Source: Allomuricauda sp. TY007 (GTDB lineage Bacteria > Bacteroidota > Bacteroidia > Flavobacteriales > Flavobacteriaceae). From it: a DNA stretch of 64,000 bases. The notes beneath the pieces are model-generated. The model was given only the letters and a program-made list of their open reading frames with translations. It ran no database searches and was not told the DNA's origin. The stretch's first letter is position 1. Each line of letters starts with the position of its first letter. Shown one piece after another: positions 1 through 7,124 of the stretch. A program made the position numbers and the translations under genes. The stretch spans positions 1-64,000 of the forward strand of contig NZ_WUEG01000012.1 of assembly GCF_010468565.1 (NCBI RefSeq). Reading direction: 5' to 3'.

Positions 1-2
1 CG

Positions 3-296
3 TGCGCAAGCACCTTTGCCCATTATCTTTTCGGGCTGGACCGGGCAAGGTCTTCACAGATCATGGAGGACATTGATGGGAAAGACCTTCGAAACAAACC
101 AGGATGGGTCCGTGTCTCCCTACATCCCATTATGGACGCTGATGATGTAAGATATATTACCGGGGCCCTCCGGGAAATTGTGCGGAACAAGGACGAATGG
201 GAAAAAGATTATCAATACAATCCCAAAAACAACGAATTTGAATACCTGCACAAGAAGCCTATGGACCTGGGGAGGGACACATTTTTTCAATGGTAG
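3..296 (+). CDS. Class V aminotransferase, C-terminal part (5' end outside window)
   Basis: The open frame runs into the left edge, so only the last 97 residues are visible. They read as the C-terminal domain of a PLP-dependent class V aminotransferase / cysteine desulfurase-like enzyme: a WVRVSLHPIMD strand, then a helix with DVRYITGALREIV, which in this family closes the small domain. The PLP lysine and the rest of the fold lie upstream, so substrate cannot be told. The first ATG in the frame (position 63) is internal, because the codons before it (from position 3) are open and protein-like. The stop is TAG at 294-296. Family assignment is by recognition of the C-terminal pattern only; the specific reaction is unknown. 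Confidence 0.75.
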   Translation, partial: CASTFAHYLFGLDRARSSQIMEDIDGKDLRNKPGWVRVSLHPIMDADDVRYITGALREIVRNKDEWEKDYQYNPKNNEFEYLHKKPMDLGRDTFFQW

Positions 297-456
297 GACA
301 ATACCTTTTTTTGAGTTGGTCAAGGAGACAGTCCCCTTTTTGGGGGCGGCCTCTCAAAAGGGAGGGTTTTTCACTGCAATCCCTCACACATTGAGGTAAA
401 GGAAATGGGCAATGAAATGGGCAGAACAGATATGCTCAGTTCAAAGCTGTCCCCGT

Positions 457-699
457 TCAGGTTTCCCTGGAGGTTAGGAATTCCTTGGCCACATTATGGA
501 ACACTTCACTGTCCAAATATGCTTCCAACCATTCAACGAAGTCTGTAAGTACCTTGTCATTCCTGGAATATTGCAAATCAGACGCCTGTTCCCGCGATGC
601 CCAATTGGACCACTCCCGGATGTTCCTTTTATGGGGAGGTCTTTGGAGGAAGGCATCTAAAAGATAGGTGCTGGCCCATCCTTGACCGCGGTGTGGCAA
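457..699 (-). pseudogene. Unrecognised ORF remnant, 80 codons
   Basis: Open frame of 80 codons on the minus strand with protein-like composition (many Trp, Arg and Glu, no low complexity), but no ATG: the frame opens with TTG directly after a TAG at 700-702. It could be the 3' piece of a decayed gene. I do not recognise the family. No neighbour gives a functional hint; the DNA between here and 1398 is gene-poor. It may also be a chance ORF. Confidence 0.25.
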
Positions 700-737
700 C
701 TATATGGTAAATTTACGACAAAGGGTTGCATAGATTT

Positions 738-881
738 TTACTTTGGTCGATAATAAAAAGACTTTCTTACTCTGAACTGTCTACCCATCCCATCAATAAA
801 AGTTTCAACAAAGTCTTTTACCTTGCCCAATATCCGGTCAGATGAGGTGGTTCTATCTCTTAAGTTAGGCTTTTGATTCAT
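738..881 (-). CDS. Hypothetical 47-residue protein
   Basis: Short ATG-started frame (ATG at 881-879, TAA at 740-738) encoding a basic, mixed-composition peptide containing DRILGKVKDFVETFIDG, which would form an amphipathic helix, and ending in SFYYRPK. No signal peptide or membrane segment. It starts about 50 bases downstream, on the same strand, of one copy of the dispersed repeat described at 930-964. No family is recognised and the ORF is short enough to be chance; it is listed because its composition is more protein-like than that of neighbouring frames. Confidence 0.25.
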   Translation of the reverse strand: MNQKPNLRDRTTSSDRILGKVKDFVETFIDGMGRQFRVRKSFYYRPK

Positions 882-929
882 AACGGCAATCTCTTATCCC
901 GTAAAGGTTCTTTTTCTGTAAAAAGATAT

Positions 930-964
930 GTAAATACCCCGATCTTTAGAGCAGTTTTTCTACA
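930..964 (-). repeat. Dispersed intergenic repeat, copy A
   Basis: A 35-base segment that matches 29 of 35 positions at 63449-63483 and shares its core with 38834-38862. The shared core, read on the minus strand, is CTAAARATCGGGRTAYYTAC. All three copies lie in gene-poor DNA next to short coding-like fragments. Function unknown. Confidence 0.55.
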
Positions 965-1185
965 AACCAAAGATGCTGGCATTGAACAATGTTCGGAACA
1001 AGATTTTGGCAGGGCTTTTTCTGTTGTGAAAGGAGGAACGCCCTATATGGTCCTGTCTCAACATGCAGCTTGAAAATAAAAGTTGAAATAGGTTTTGGAT
1101 TTATCTTGGACGGTTTTGAGTATAAGCAGTATCGGATTTAAGCAACTGATTTTTAGTTTACAATATATTTTAATTTACGTAAAAA

Positions 1186-1209
1186 CGGTTTGAGTGCAAA
1201 CTCGAACCG
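1186..1209 (+). other. 10-bp hairpin with GCAA tetraloop in a gene-poor stretch
   Basis: CGGTTTGAGT and ACTCGAACCG pair over 10 bp (one G-U) around a GCAA loop, a GNRA-type tetraloop that would stabilise an RNA read from the plus strand. There is no U-run after it, so it is not a standard terminator. It sits between two unrelated minus-strand ORFs. The rest of 965-1398 shows only AT-rich DNA; I see no gene or other feature there. Confidence 0.4.
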
Positions 1210-1398
1210 CTATTGCTTATATAAGTTGCTGTGGGCAGTTTTTATTCTGTGTTCTCAATTTTTGGTGTAGAAATATGAAGCGGCAAGAATTCCGCCTATT
1301 GTTATTACTTTTGAACAGGAGTTTATTATTAGGATAGTTCCATCTTACAGAGATTTGAAAAATAGAAAACGGGAGTTATAACCGATATTTTAGTTCTT

Positions 1399-2217
1399 CT
1401 ATATAAAATTAATGGTGTTCAGTTTCTGAACAACCAAAGAAGTTGCTTCTGCGGTTGCTTTTGGGAATACCTCCCGAAGGTCTATGTTGTTGGTATCTTT
1501 GAGCTCCCCCTGCAGTGATTTCATGAAAATGTTCTTTATCTCAGTGGCCAAATTAATCTTGGTGATGCCCTTTTTAATTGCCATTTGAAGCTGATCATCG
1601 GGAATTCCCGAACTCCCGTGAAGGACGAGAGCTGCTTCAACGCTTGAATTAATCTCCTCGATGAGGTCAAGTTGTAAGTCTGGTGTCTTTTTATAAAACC
1701 CATGAGCGGAGCCCACAGCAATGGCCAATGCATTTACTCCAGTGGATTCAACAAAGAGCTTGGCTTCTTCTGGGCGTGTGTAAATCATGTCTTGGCTTTG
1801 CCCCAGTTTTGAAATATAACCCAACTCTGCTTCCACATTGATTCCATAGCTTTCTGCATAAGCCACAATTTCCCTTGTAATTTTTATGTTTTCGGAAATG
1901 CTCTTCTCACTCGCATCTATCATTACTGAGTCAAAACCTGCATCGATACAACGCTTGACCAAGTCAACATTTTGTCCATGGTCCAAATGCAGCCATGCTT
2001 GGACGCCATATTCTGAAATAGAGCCCCTAGCTAGCGAAATAGCTACTTCAAGTCCCAAATAGTTAATGGAACTTTCAGATAACTGGAGGATTATGGGAGA
2101 ATCAGTTTGTTTTGCAGCGGTAAGAACCGCCGATAATGTTTCAAAATTGTAAAAATTAGTGGCGAGAAACGCTTTTCCAAATCTCTTGTTGATAATCAAT
2201 TCTTCCTTTAAACCCAT
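1399..2217 (-). CDS. kbaY: Class II ketose-bisphosphate aldolase (KbaY/GatY type)
   Basis: Zn-dependent class II aldolase, 272 residues, predicted to split D-tagatose 1,6-bisphosphate (or fructose 1,6-bisphosphate) into dihydroxyacetone phosphate and glyceraldehyde 3-phosphate in the cytoplasm. Motifs of the family are present: LHLDHG at 76-81 (catalytic Asp79, Zn-ligand His80), the VEAELG acidic pair near 129-131, Zn ligands His172 in GSAHG and His200 in LHGSSG, and the INLAT phosphate-binding loop at 221-225. It is the third gene of an apparent operon with a PfkB kinase and KbaZ; the KbaZ partner is what favours tagatose bisphosphate over fructose bisphosphate. One base separates it from the kinase gene. 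Class II aldolases of fructose-bisphosphate type look similar, so substrate rests on context. Confidence 0.9.
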   Translation of the reverse strand: MGLKEELIINKRFGKAFLATNFYNFETLSAVLTAAKQTDSPIILQLSESSINYLGLEVAISLARGSISEYGVQAWLHLDHGQNVDLVKRCIDAGFDSVMIDASEKSISENIKITREIVAYAESYGINVEAELGYISKLGQSQDMIYTRPEEAKLFVESTGVNALAIAVGSAHGFYKKTPDLQLDLIEEINSSVEAALVLHGSSGIPDDQLQMAIKKGITKINLATEIKNIFMKSLQGELKDTNNIDLREVFPKATAEATSLVVQKLNTINFI

Positions 2218-2218
2218 G

Positions 2219-3172
2219 CTAAAATGTAAAGTTAAATTTGTCCATTACTACTTTTTTTATGTGTTCCAAATTCTTGAATGATTTGGTTCCACCGGCTTCC
2301 ATTGTATTAATTGCTCCCATGGCATTTCCCAATTCAACACAACGTTCCAAATCCAATCCATCTATGAACCCACAGACAAAGCCCGCATCAAAGCTGTCAC
2401 CAGCGCCAATGCAATCTACAACGTCTTCATTTACAAAAGCTGGCTTGGTCAATAGGTCGCCATTGTGCCAAAGATGCGCACCATTAATACCATCCTTTAT
2501 CACGATACTATTTGAGTACGGCTTGATTTTTTCAATGCCACTTGTTAGGGATGTACTGTTAGTGATATTGTTGAACTCTACTTGGTTGGGTAACAAAAAA
2601 TCGATATTGGGGAGAAGTTCTTCAAGGTTTAGAACCCATTCTTCAGAAGGATCCCATTGGGGGTCCATGGAGGTGGACAATCCTAATTTTTTTGCCCGTT
2701 TGAACAAATTGTGGGCTTGATCTTTCAGCTTTTTCTGAAGGAAAATGGAGCTTAGGTGCAAATGCTTTGCAGATAAGAGCATTTCATCGGTAATGTCTGC
2801 TTCTTCAAGGTGCTCCATGGCCCCGGGGAAAGTAACATTGGCACGATCCATACCATAGTTCATAACCATGGTCAGGCCGGTATTGTGTTTTTCCGAAGCA
2901 ATGATACAATCCGTATTTACATTTTTCTCTTGAAGGGATTTTTTAACTAAATTGGCAAAGTCATCATTTCCGGTAAGGCCCACAAATGCAACGGATTTTC
3001 CCATCGAACTCAGATTACTGGCAAAAATTGCTGAACTACTCCCAAGGGTTACGGTAAGTTCTTGTGCAAGAATTTCTGTGCCAACCTTAGGGAATCCATC
3101 AATATTATCCAGGATCATATCCACGTTAAGTTCACCTACAACCAAAACATCGAAAGACTTTGCCATATTCAA
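2219..3172 (-). CDS. PfkB-family sugar kinase (probable tagatose-6-phosphate kinase)
   Basis: Ribokinase/PfkB-fold kinase, 317 residues, cytoplasmic. The N-terminal GELNVD motif and the C-terminal IGAGDSFDAGF signature (catalytic Asp259) are intact. It lies between the aldolase and KbaZ genes with very short spacers (1 and 4 bases), so it is most simply the kinase that turns tagatose 6-phosphate into tagatose 1,6-bisphosphate, the step between AgaS and the aldolase. PfkB kinases vary widely in substrate, so direct phosphorylation of galactosamine or another sugar cannot be excluded from sequence. The third residue is also Met and could be the start. Confidence 0.88.
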   Translation of the reverse strand: MNMAKSFDVLVVGELNVDMILDNIDGFPKVGTEILAQELTVTLGSSSAIFASNLSSMGKSVAFVGLTGNDDFANLVKKSLQEKNVNTDCIIASEKHNTGLTMVMNYGMDRANVTFPGAMEHLEEADITDEMLLSAKHLHLSSIFLQKKLKDQAHNLFKRAKKLGLSTSMDPQWDPSEEWVLNLEELLPNIDFLLPNQVEFNNITNSTSLTSGIEKIKPYSNSIVIKDGINGAHLWHNGDLLTKPAFVNEDVVDCIGAGDSFDAGFVCGFIDGLDLERCVELGNAMGAINTMEAGGTKSFKNLEHIKKVVMDKFNFTF

Positions 3173-3176
3173 ATTT

Positions 3177-4463
3177 TTAAATTATTGGTTCTTCTTCAAG
3201 AAGATGTTCGTTCAAATCGATCAAATTGAACATAAAGTAGTATTTATCCATCGCTTTCTCTATTTTGGATAGGACAATTTCTTCGGCTTTGATATTGTTC
3301 TGCTCCAAATTACAATACATTAGGCGTCGCGCCATCTCTACTTCGGGTTGTTGCCAGATATATCTACAACCTGTTTTGATAAGCCATTCCTGACGTTGAG
3401 GGGAATTAGCGTGAAAATTACTGGGATCCTCTTCTTTTGAGAGCCATTTTTTCCATCGGTTAGAGGAGATTACAGCTTGCCACAATACCTCTTTAAGGTT
3501 TGAAAGCTTTGCGATTTTTCCATCATCGTATAGTTGGTGTTCAATTTCGGCTAATTCCATAAGACTTTCATATTCTCTTTCTGTGTATTCAGGTCCTACA
3601 TTGGCACCGCCCATTCCTGAAGTAGGATAAGCTTCTGGATTTGTCACGTTGTCTGAATAGTGTCCCTTAATTACACTGCCATAATCGTCAGCAATTTTTA
3701 CAATGGTGGCTGCCACTTCTGGGTCAAATTCAGTAGTATGGAGATCGGTGCCTACTTTCCCTACAACAAAGCAAGGCCATGTGTCTACAAGTCCTTCCTT
3801 CTCCAATCCAGTTTTGAGAAGTTCAAAGAAGCTTTTGAAAACCATAAGGTCAACAAGACCTCCATGGACCTCTTCGGTACCAACCTCGTACGCAATTCTC
3901 GGCAGGCCTTTACCTTTTCGATAATTTTCGCAGTGTTTGATGAGTTCGACAGTTCGATCAACCACCACCTTTATGTCTATGATTTCATTGGGATTTAATG
4001 TGATATCTATGGTTGGGTCTACATGAATCAAATCATAACCGGCATCTATTGCAGCTTCGAAGGATAGTTTGACCTCCCTCATGGCCTCTTCCAAGGAGAG
4101 TTTTTCCAATCTATGCCTATCCTTTAGCCATGGACCACCATGGTCTATGGCAATAATCACCGGGGATTTTAAATTTATCGACCTTGCTTCTTGCCTAATG
4201 GTCTGGACAAATTGTTTGGGTGTCAAACCTGTATAACCACCGTCTCTATCCACTTGGTTAAGGGTCGTTGCAAATTTTATGGGGGCATTGGCGCGTTTTG
4301 CAGACCTTAATGCCGCTTTCATTACTGATATTGAATTAGGACATGCGGCCAAAATGGTTCTTCTAAGACCGCTTTGTCGGGCAAGCGCCTTATTTTTTTT
4401 CAAAATATATTCCATTAGGGAAATATCCTTGGCTTTTGCATTTTGTCTTACTACTGGATTCAT
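3177..4463 (-). CDS. kbaZ: Tagatose-bisphosphate aldolase accessory subunit KbaZ/GatZ
   Basis: 428 residues, close to the length of E. coli KbaZ/GatZ, and homologous along the chain as far as can be judged: a TIM-barrel-like protein with an early RRTILAACPNSISVM segment, IIAIDHGGPW and YDLIHVDPTID strands, and the C-terminal IEHQLYDDGKIAKLSNLKEVL region typical of the family. In enterobacteria this subunit is needed for full activity and stability of the catalytic KbaY/GatY. It is first in the minus-strand operon kbaZ-kinase-kbaY. A candidate promoter and tandem operator lie just upstream (4529-4570). This gene is the best family marker that the cluster handles tagatose 1,6-bisphosphate. Confidence 0.92.
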   Translation of the reverse strand: MNPVVRQNAKAKDISLMEYILKKNKALARQSGLRRTILAACPNSISVMKAALRSAKRANAPIKFATTLNQVDRDGGYTGLTPKQFVQTIRQEARSINLKSPVIIAIDHGGPWLKDRHRLEKLSLEEAMREVKLSFEAAIDAGYDLIHVDPTIDITLNPNEIIDIKVVVDRTVELIKHCENYRKGKGLPRIAYEVGTEEVHGGLVDLMVFKSFFELLKTGLEKEGLVDTWPCFVVGKVGTDLHTTEFDPEVAATIVKIADDYGSVIKGHYSDNVTNPEAYPTSGMGGANVGPEYTEREYESLMELAEIEHQLYDDGKIAKLSNLKEVLWQAVISSNRWKKWLSKEEDPSNFHANSPQRQEWLIKTGCRYIWQQPEVEMARRLMYCNLEQNNIKAEEIVLSKIEKAMDKYYFMFNLIDLNEHLLEEEPII

Positions 4464-4528
4464 AGAATAAAAAAATAAATCAATATTGATGTAAAATATG
4501 CATGAGAATCATAGTGCGTTATCAAATA

Positions 4529-4570
4529 CAAAGATAAAACAAATAAAAATACTTTCATAAACTTTCAATA
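4529..4570 (-). promoter_or_regulatory. Candidate kbaZ promoter with tandem AgaR-type operator
   Basis: On the minus strand TATCTTTG (4536-4529) matches the Bacteroidota -7 consensus TAnnTTTG, about 65 bases before the kbaZ ATG. Directly upstream, 4551-4570 is a near-perfect 10-base tandem repeat, ACTTTCATAA then ACTTTCAATA (plus-strand reading). DeoR-family regulators of the GlpR/AgaR type bind repeated CTTTC/TTTCRTTT half-sites, so this is a plausible operator. The same AAACTTTCAT word occurs upstream of agaS. The remaining spacer, 4571-4926, contains no gene or other feature I can support. Confidence 0.5.
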
Positions 4571-4926
4571 AAATTGAATTAACCTTTTTATTGTTACTGT
4601 TATTGTATATGTTGGAATTATATCTTTACCTGTAAGCGGAAGACAGGAGGCAAAAGTTTTTACTCCTGATAGAGAAATGGTGGTCCGAAGCTCTCTGAAG
4701 TAATAGCCATTGACTGATTTACAACTTTTACCTATGTGTGCTATAAGAAAGGATGATTTGAAACAAGAAGGAGTGTAACGGTATTGCTTTCAGCGGTTTA
4801 ATGAATAAGAGAGAACAGCTGAGGAGTAGTGTTTTATGATAAATGGGGCTGGTTTATTGGATTATTTGGTGTATTTGAGATTAAAATATACCATACTTGT
4901 CCATGCCCAATTAAATAGATATTGTA

Positions 4927-5712
4927 TTAGGCAATAATTACTTGGATATTTTGATCAGCTAATTTTTCTTTATCTTCCATACTAATGTTTTCATCAGTGA
5001 TAACAACATTGATTTTGTTGGGGGGGCAGATAAATGCCAAGCTTCTGCGTTTGAATTTACTTGAGTCGGCCACGAGTATTACCTCTTTTGCAATTTCAAT
5101 CATGATTTGGTTTAAATGAGCCTCTTCAATGTTTGGAGTAAAAGCACCTTCACTGGTATCAAATCCATCGACACCAAGAAACAACTTGTCCACGTAAAAG
5201 TTTCGAATGCTCTTTTCGGCAAGTGGCCCCACCAAAGAATGGGAGTTCTTGCGTAAGGTTCCTCCTGGGACAATTATATTTATATTGGGGCTCTTTATTA
5301 ATTGATCGGCAATATTGAAGGCGTTGGTAATCACATTGATAGAAGAGTTGGGGTTGAGGTTCTTGGCAATTTCCATAGTTGTGGTTCCCGAATCCAGAAC
5401 AATGGTCTCACCGTCATTCACCAAGGCAGCGGCCTTTTTTCCAATACGCATTTTTTCAGTATAGTTCATCTTATCCTTGTCGGAAAGTTGAAAATCTGTT
5501 CCCACGGCATTCTCGAACAACATTGCGCCACCTCTAGAGCGAATAAGCAGTTTTTTTGATTCGAACAACTCCAAATCATTTCTGATTGTTACTTCGCTTA
5601 CCCCAAATTCTTCACTAAGCTCATGGACAAAGACTTGACCATTTTGCTCCAACATGTTCAATATTTTTTTTCTGCGCTCCACAGTTGAGCGTTTGTTTCT
5701 TTTACTTTTCAT
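4927..5712 (-). CDS. agaR: DeoR/GlpR-family transcriptional repressor (AgaR-like)
   Basis: 261 residues with the standard two-part layout: an N-terminal DeoR winged helix-turn-helix (about 11-60; RRKKILNMLEQ, VSEVTIRNDLELFE, RSRGGAM) and a C-terminal phosphosugar-sensing domain (about 80-235; LDSGTTTMEIAKNL, VITNAFNIADQL, GVDGFD). Such repressors release DNA when a phosphorylated sugar of the pathway binds. It lies between the kbaZ operon and the divergent agaS gene, and both flanking promoters carry ACTTTCA-type words, so it most likely controls both. AgaR is chosen over GlpR, FruR or others by context only. Confidence 0.85.
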   Translation of the reverse strand: MKSKRNKRSTVERRKKILNMLEQNGQVFVHELSEEFGVSEVTIRNDLELFESKKLLIRSRGGAMLFENAVGTDFQLSDKDKMNYTEKMRIGKKAAALVNDGETIVLDSGTTTMEIAKNLNPNSSINVITNAFNIADQLIKSPNINIIVPGGTLRKNSHSLVGPLAEKSIRNFYVDKLFLGVDGFDTSEGAFTPNIEEAHLNQIMIEIAKEVILVADSSKFKRRSLAFICPPNKINVVITDENISMEDKEKLADQNIQVIIA

Positions 5713-5827
5713 TCCCTTACGACTTTTAAGTAATCAAGGGGCAAGATAAGAACATATATTGCTAATAGGCACATTTTTTTCCGATTAAATTACTTATAAT
5801 ATAATACGAAACTATAAAAAGGTTTTA

Positions 5828-5859
5828 TATATTTGTAAAACAATGTTATGAAAGTTTAT
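5828..5859 (+). promoter_or_regulatory. Candidate agaS promoter and operator half-site
   Basis: TATATTTG at 5828-5835 fits the TAnnTTTG -7 consensus. Ten bases further, 5845-5857 reads GTTATGAAAGTTT, whose complement AAACTTTCATAAC matches the word in the tandem repeat at 4551-4570. A repressor bound here would sit on the transcript start, 17-30 bases before the agaS ATG. No good -33 TTG was found at the expected distance. Confidence 0.45.
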
Positions 5860-5875
5860 ACATATATTATATAAA

Positions 5876-7033
5876 ATGAATTATCTTGATTTAGAAGAAT
5901 CAGAGTTGAAAACACTAGGAGCCTTAGAGACGGCAAAAGAAATATCTGGCCAGCCTGAGCTATGGATTGACATTTTCAAAAAGTTAGTAATAGAACGAGA
6001 AAGGATATCGTCTTTCATGAACCAGGCACTTGATTCAGTGACAAAAATTATTTTGACAGGGGCCGGCACCAGTGCATATATCGGCCATTCCGTGGAAGGG
6101 GCCATGCAGCGCAATACCGGATTAACGACGGTATCCGTTGCAACTACTCATTTGGTATCTCATCCCCAGGACTATTTCCAACCTGAGATACCCACCCTTT
6201 TGATTTCATTTGCAAGATCTGGGGATAGCCCTGAAAGTGTAGCGGCGGTTCAATTGGCCGATAAGTTTTGTGATAACTGTTACCATTTAATAGTTACATG
6301 TAATGAGGCTGGCAATTTGGCGAGTTTTGATTACAAAAGTGAAAGCTTGGTTTGTTTGTTGCCCCCAGATGCGAATGATAAAGGACTCGCAATGACGGGA
6401 AGTTACACTGGAATGTTGTTGGTGGCTTTGCTCTTGAGTGAAATTGACCACATCACAGAGATGGAAAAAACTGTGGAAACCCTTACCAATTATGCAGAAG
6501 TCTTACTTAGTAAAAAACTTGATGTGATACGTAATGTTGCTTCAGGTAAATTCAAGCGAGCTGTTTTTTTGGGTTCAGGACCGCAATATGGTACGGCTAT
6601 GGAGTCGCATCTTAAGCTACAAGAGTTGACGGATGGAACCATAATATGTAAAAATGATTCCTATCTCGGATTTAGACATGGGCCTAAAGCAGTGGTCAAT
6701 GAAGAGACGCTATTAGTATACTTTTTCTCCAATAATGAAAATGTGCTTCGTTACGAGCTTGATTTAGTAAATGATATGGCCAATGGAAAAAAACCATTGA
6801 AGCAGATAGGGGTGGCCACCCAAAAGCTTGACGCATCTTCCATTGATGAACTTATAGTTTTGGGCCAACCAGGGCAATTGTACAAGGTAAAAGAAGAATA
6901 CTTGTCTGTGGTAACTATTCTACTGGGCCAGCTGATTGGTTTTTATAAATCGTTGGACTTAGGCCTACAACCTGATTCCCCATCAACGACGGGAGCGATA
7001 TCCAGAATTGTGCAAGGAGTCAAGATATATTAG
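5876..7033 (+). CDS. agaS: SIS-domain deaminase/isomerase AgaS
   Basis: 385 residues, the length of E. coli AgaS (384). Two SIS domains: the first with LTGAGTSAYIGHSVEGA near 60-76, the second with FLGSGPQYGTAMESHLKLQE and the SYLGFRHGPKAVV loop. AgaS converts galactosamine 6-phosphate to tagatose 6-phosphate and ammonia, the entry to the tagatose branch. It is divergent from agaR and stands alone before a hairpin terminator. No GalNAc-6-phosphate deacetylase (AgaA/NagA) or PTS gene is visible nearby, which suggests that the acetyl group is removed before import or elsewhere in the genome. Confidence 0.9.
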   Translation: MNYLDLEESELKTLGALETAKEISGQPELWIDIFKKLVIERERISSFMNQALDSVTKIILTGAGTSAYIGHSVEGAMQRNTGLTTVSVATTHLVSHPQDYFQPEIPTLLISFARSGDSPESVAAVQLADKFCDNCYHLIVTCNEAGNLASFDYKSESLVCLLPPDANDKGLAMTGSYTGMLLVALLLSEIDHITEMEKTVETLTNYAEVLLSKKLDVIRNVASGKFKRAVFLGSGPQYGTAMESHLKLQELTDGTIICKNDSYLGFRHGPKAVVNEETLLVYFFSNNENVLRYELDLVNDMANGKKPLKQIGVATQKLDASSIDELIVLGQPGQLYKVKEEYLSVVTILLGQLIGFYKSLDLGLQPDSPSTTGAISRIVQGVKIY

Positions 7034-7073
7034 TTGTTGTATAACAAATTCCTATACCATTAATAAGAAGTAA

Positions 7074-7111
7074 AAGGGGCTCAAACTGCTATGTGTTTCT
7101 TGTAGCCCCTT
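7074..7111 (+). terminator. Hairpin between convergent agaS and GH36-like genes
   Basis: AAGGGGCT (7074-7081) pairs with AGCCCCTT (7104-7111), 8 bp around a 22-base loop, followed by TACTGTTCTT. The gene pair is convergent, so it could serve both strands. No clean U-run, so moderate support. Confidence 0.5.
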
Positions 7112-7124
7112 ACTGTTCTTCCGA

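Noticed and set aside
873..1073. 66-codon plus-strand ORF in the left spacer
   Set aside because: It overlaps repeat copy A and the more protein-like minus frame, has mixed low-quality composition and no family signal; treated as chance.
2238..2720. 160-codon plus-strand ORF opposite the PfkB kinase gene
   Set aside because: It is the antisense shadow of a gene with intact PfkB motifs; Ser/Pro-rich composition is typical of antisense frames.
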